Program-made: the position numbers and the translations under genes
Shown: positions 61,731 to 64,000 of the stretch, in pieces
How positions within the stretch are numbered: the stretch's first letter is position 1
Layout of the letters: each line of letters begins with the position of its first letter
Assembly: GCA_029582155.1 (NCBI GenBank)
Contig: CM055906.1
Location: 11,651,101 to 11,715,100, forward strand
DNA: 64,000 nucleotides
Source of the DNA: Panopea generosa
Lineage: Eukaryota; Mollusca; Bivalvia; Adapedonta; Hiatellidae
Direction of reading: 5' to 3'
Notes under the pieces: generated by a model
Told to the model about the DNA's origin: nothing
Seen by the model: only the letters and a program-made list of their open reading frames with translations
The model's database searches: none

Positions 61731-61984
61731 GACTAAAAAAATAACTTGCCCTGATCAACGGTTCACATGCCCAGATTTTTATTACCAATACACCTTGCGG
61801 TATAATATGAAATATGTAAACATAGACTTAAATGTATTCATTTTATGTAGGGTAAGCTCCCCGTAACATTATGCATGTCTAAATCACAAGTTTTAGAGTT
61901 TGAATAAGACCGGGAAAAGTGAGAGAATTTTGGGAGAACTGACTATGTCTCTATCAGTATGTTGTATTTCATCTTTGTTCTTTA

Positions 61985-62006
61985 TTAGCATAAAAAAGAT
62001 GCTAAA

Positions 62007-62054
<48 letters not shown>
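61985..62054 (+). mobile_element. SINE-like family E tail with AATC microsatellite
   Basis: AGCATAAAAAAGATGCTAAA, TATTCAATC, then about ten CAAT repeats. This is the 3' end of family E in plus orientation. Confidence 0.65.
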
Positions 62055-62690
62055 TGTTCTTTATTGACTATCATTTCTGTTCTGTCGATTCAGTGGCAGT
62101 GTTGGAGTATATTTAAAACATTACTTTAAATATCTTTCTCTTGTTTTCTATTATTGCTGTCACAACATACAATAATGGCAATGCCAAGCCTACAAAGCTA
62201 TTCAATCTATCCAAGAGAACTTGGCAATATGATAAATGAATGCAGTCTATGATAGCCTTCAAATATCTAGAAAGTGCAACTAGTCAACTATATTTCAAAT
62301 ATTAAAAAACAACAACACATAATTCATCTTAATTGTTGTTTTCAATACTATATTCAAATCATGCAAACAAAATATACGCTGAAACTACACAACCAAAAAG
62401 CATTGTTTATTACTATAATACCCCACCCACATTTTTCTTTTCCGTAAACTCAATTTCAATATCAACTCTCACGTTTTCACAGAAGAAATTTTTTATACAT
62501 ACAGTTCCAATTATTGTAAATCTACGAAATATTTATAAAATTACCAGAACCTAACGCTGACATTTTACATAACGTGATCGATCGCAAATTATCTGCAAAA
62601 ACATTACCAGATTTTAGAAATCGTTATCATTTTGGCAAAATGAGGTAATTTTATACTCTTCATAATGGAGAATTCGAGAAACACCCGCGA

Positions 62691-62832
62691 ATTACGTCAT
62701 CGTCTTTTTTTTTAATCTTTGCTCGGGGTAGGTGGTAAGAAACGTGTTTACCTTGGGCGTAGATATCAGACCAATCAGAGTGGTTATTAAAAATATATTA
62801 GTTTATATTCAAAGCTATCCACCAATCACATT
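62691..62832. promoter_or_regulatory. CRE-like and two CCAAT-box motifs
   Basis: TTACGTCA at 62692-62699 and two CCAAT boxes, in ACCAATCAGAG near 62770 and CCACCAATCACA near 62820, about 51 bp apart. They lie inside the inserted element, so promoter function is only a suggestion. Confidence 0.3.
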
Positions 62833-63889
62833 AGAGGAATTAAAATAGACAAATGAATATGCATGAGAGGTTTACCAAAGTCGCATTATCGGGCATGTGG
62901 TATGATAAACACCGCAGGGGTCAATTGTTTATACTCACAGTCTGATTAGTTACGGTCTTTAAACAACAGTTTGACCTGTGTCGTTTCGAATAGAGATATT
63001 TGCAGACCTGTGTATTGTGAAAACTAGCTTGTCCGACTTTTTAAGACAAGCCCGATGGGCAAGTAACTTTGAAAAAGGCACATGCCCGAATCCAGATTTG
63101 ACAAGCCCCGGGCATCGGGCTATCCTATTCTTGGAGCACTGCGTGTCATCATAATCTAAGACTGATTGTATATATGCATTATGATATAGTATTCATGTTT
63201 CTAATGGAAGACATTTCTTGATTTTAGACAGCAAGAAAACCTTATTAATTGATGATTTACATAGTTTATTATGATAGGTCATGATTATCTACATACAATC
63301 ATAACAATTTTTGGCACTTTACATGTTATTGACATACAAATTAGTAATATTTATTGAAGACCTTCTTTGTGATGAGCATACAACCATACTCTTAGTTTTC
63401 TTTTCATCTAATAACACTTTGTTTTGATTTGCCCACTGTTCTGTTTGTTTAGGACTAAGCTTACTATTTACTTGTATTTGTTCAAGATTACTACCAGAGT
63501 TAAACAATGTCACATCATCTGCGAATTTATCTGTGTTATTAATGACACAAAGTGGAAGATCATTTACAGACATAATAAATAACAATGGCCCAAGTATAGA
63601 TCCTTGAGGTACCAAATCCTAATTAGACTGGATTTTGAATATTTGGTACCAAATTGCACTTTCTGGTACGTTCCATTTAGATAAGAACTAAACCACGTAT
63701 AAAGTGTAACTCTGTCATGTTTACACTGTACTTTAACCATTAATTATCAGATGTTACAATAATATTTCATATCCAGAGTTTTTTTCATCCCTGTTTGTGG
63801 ATATATCAGCCTCTGTTTAATAAGCCTTATATTAAACAGATAGTAATACGGTAAAATGCCCTGTATATCCAAGTATTACTGAACTCTGT

Positions 63890-64000
63890 AGAGTTCATGG
63901 TCCAGTGGTAGAGCATCAAACCCTGGATCAGAGGGTCATGGGTTAGTGCGGTTCCTTGAGAAGACATTTTTTCTGCATATGCTTAAAACTGGTTCTACCA
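63890..64000 (+). mobile_element. SINE family C copy, runs off the window end
   Basis: GTTCATGGTCCAGTGGTAGA (A-box-like), GAGGGTCATGGGTTAGTG, TTCTGCATATGCTTAAAACT and GGTTCTACCA match the family. Confidence 0.8.

Larger units (their letters stand above)
61663..63142. mobile_element. 1480-bp inverted-end element inserted in the RT gene
   Basis: It starts AGTGCTCCAAGAA and ends TTCTTGGAGCACTGC. GTGTC (perhaps GTGTCA) is duplicated on both sides, at 61658-61662 and 63143-63147. Joining the flanks restores the RT reading DDTIWGNC, which proves insertion. The interior has no transposase, so it is non-autonomous. CTTGCCC-type words lie near both ends. Confidence 0.88.
61513..63740 (-). pseudogene. 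Non-LTR retrotransposon reverse transcriptase, broken and interrupted
   Basis: Minus-strand pieces in order: SYLNGTYQKVQFGTKYSK (about 63690-63620), a frameshift, VPQGSILGPLLFI and the catalytic FADDVTLF (63615-63319), then KVFLLSKIKKCLPLET, a stop, and NAYIQSVLDYDDT ending at 63148. After a 1480-bp insertion coding resumes IWGNCLGYNISIIVKIQKKA and ends FRQLKWLNIAE near 61513. The order fits the palm and post-palm of Jockey/CR1/RTE-like elements. At least one frameshift and one stop, besides the insertion, show it is inactive. Confidence 0.85.

Noticed and set aside
61663-63142. hAT element, from the CAGTG-like end
   Set aside because: hAT insertions duplicate 8 bp. Here the restored reading frame supports only 5-6 bp, and no transposase is present.

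Overview
This window looks like AT-rich nuclear DNA from an invertebrate, most likely a bivalve mollusc. The evidence is one animal gene with short exons and GT-AG introns, several tRNA-derived SINE families, and a GCTCACCTG-bounded repeat that I associate with bivalve genomes from memory. A homology search would be needed to name the species.

The only gene I can assemble fully is a minus-strand ceramide glucosyltransferase (UGCG, glucosylceramide synthase). It has nine coding exons between 21408 (ATG) and 7871 (TAG). All eight introns are GT-AG, all exon phases agree, and the product is 405 residues (human enzyme 394). It keeps two of the three catalytic Asp positions (D100, D245) and the RxxRW motif (281-285). 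The third Asp position (human D144) is Thr152, and human H193 is Phe202. A splice acceptor three bases before the ATG implies an upstream 5'UTR exon that I could not place.

Most of the rest is repetitive. There are at least fifteen unrelated tandem arrays with units of about 19 to 60 bp. Three lie inside UGCG introns and one 1.9-kb array sits just upstream of its first coding exon. Long reading frames inside these arrays are by-products of the repeats. About 35 SINE or SINE-like copies of five or six families are scattered between them. One copy (12156-12414) is complete, with a 13-bp target-site duplication.

Three composite mobile structures stand out. (1) 43090-47955 is a TTAA-flanked element with terminal inverted repeats of about 0.6 kb. 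It holds the remains of a minus-strand transposase, has been invaded by SINEs and a MITE, and carries a 388-bp tandem duplication. (2) 61513-63740 is a broken non-LTR retrotransposon reverse transcriptase, interrupted by a 1480-bp element with short inverted ends and a GTGTC duplication. (3) 54300-54705 is an old SINE split by a younger retroposon with an 11-bp duplication.

Region by region: 1-7870 is the 3' flank of UGCG, with a 24-bp array and SINE fragments. 7871-21411 is the UGCG gene. 21480-43085 is intergenic satellites and SINEs, with one orphan candidate exon at 39738-39864. 43086-47959 is the TTAA element. 47960-64000 is mixed repeats, the 19-bp/38-bp satellite and the broken LINE.
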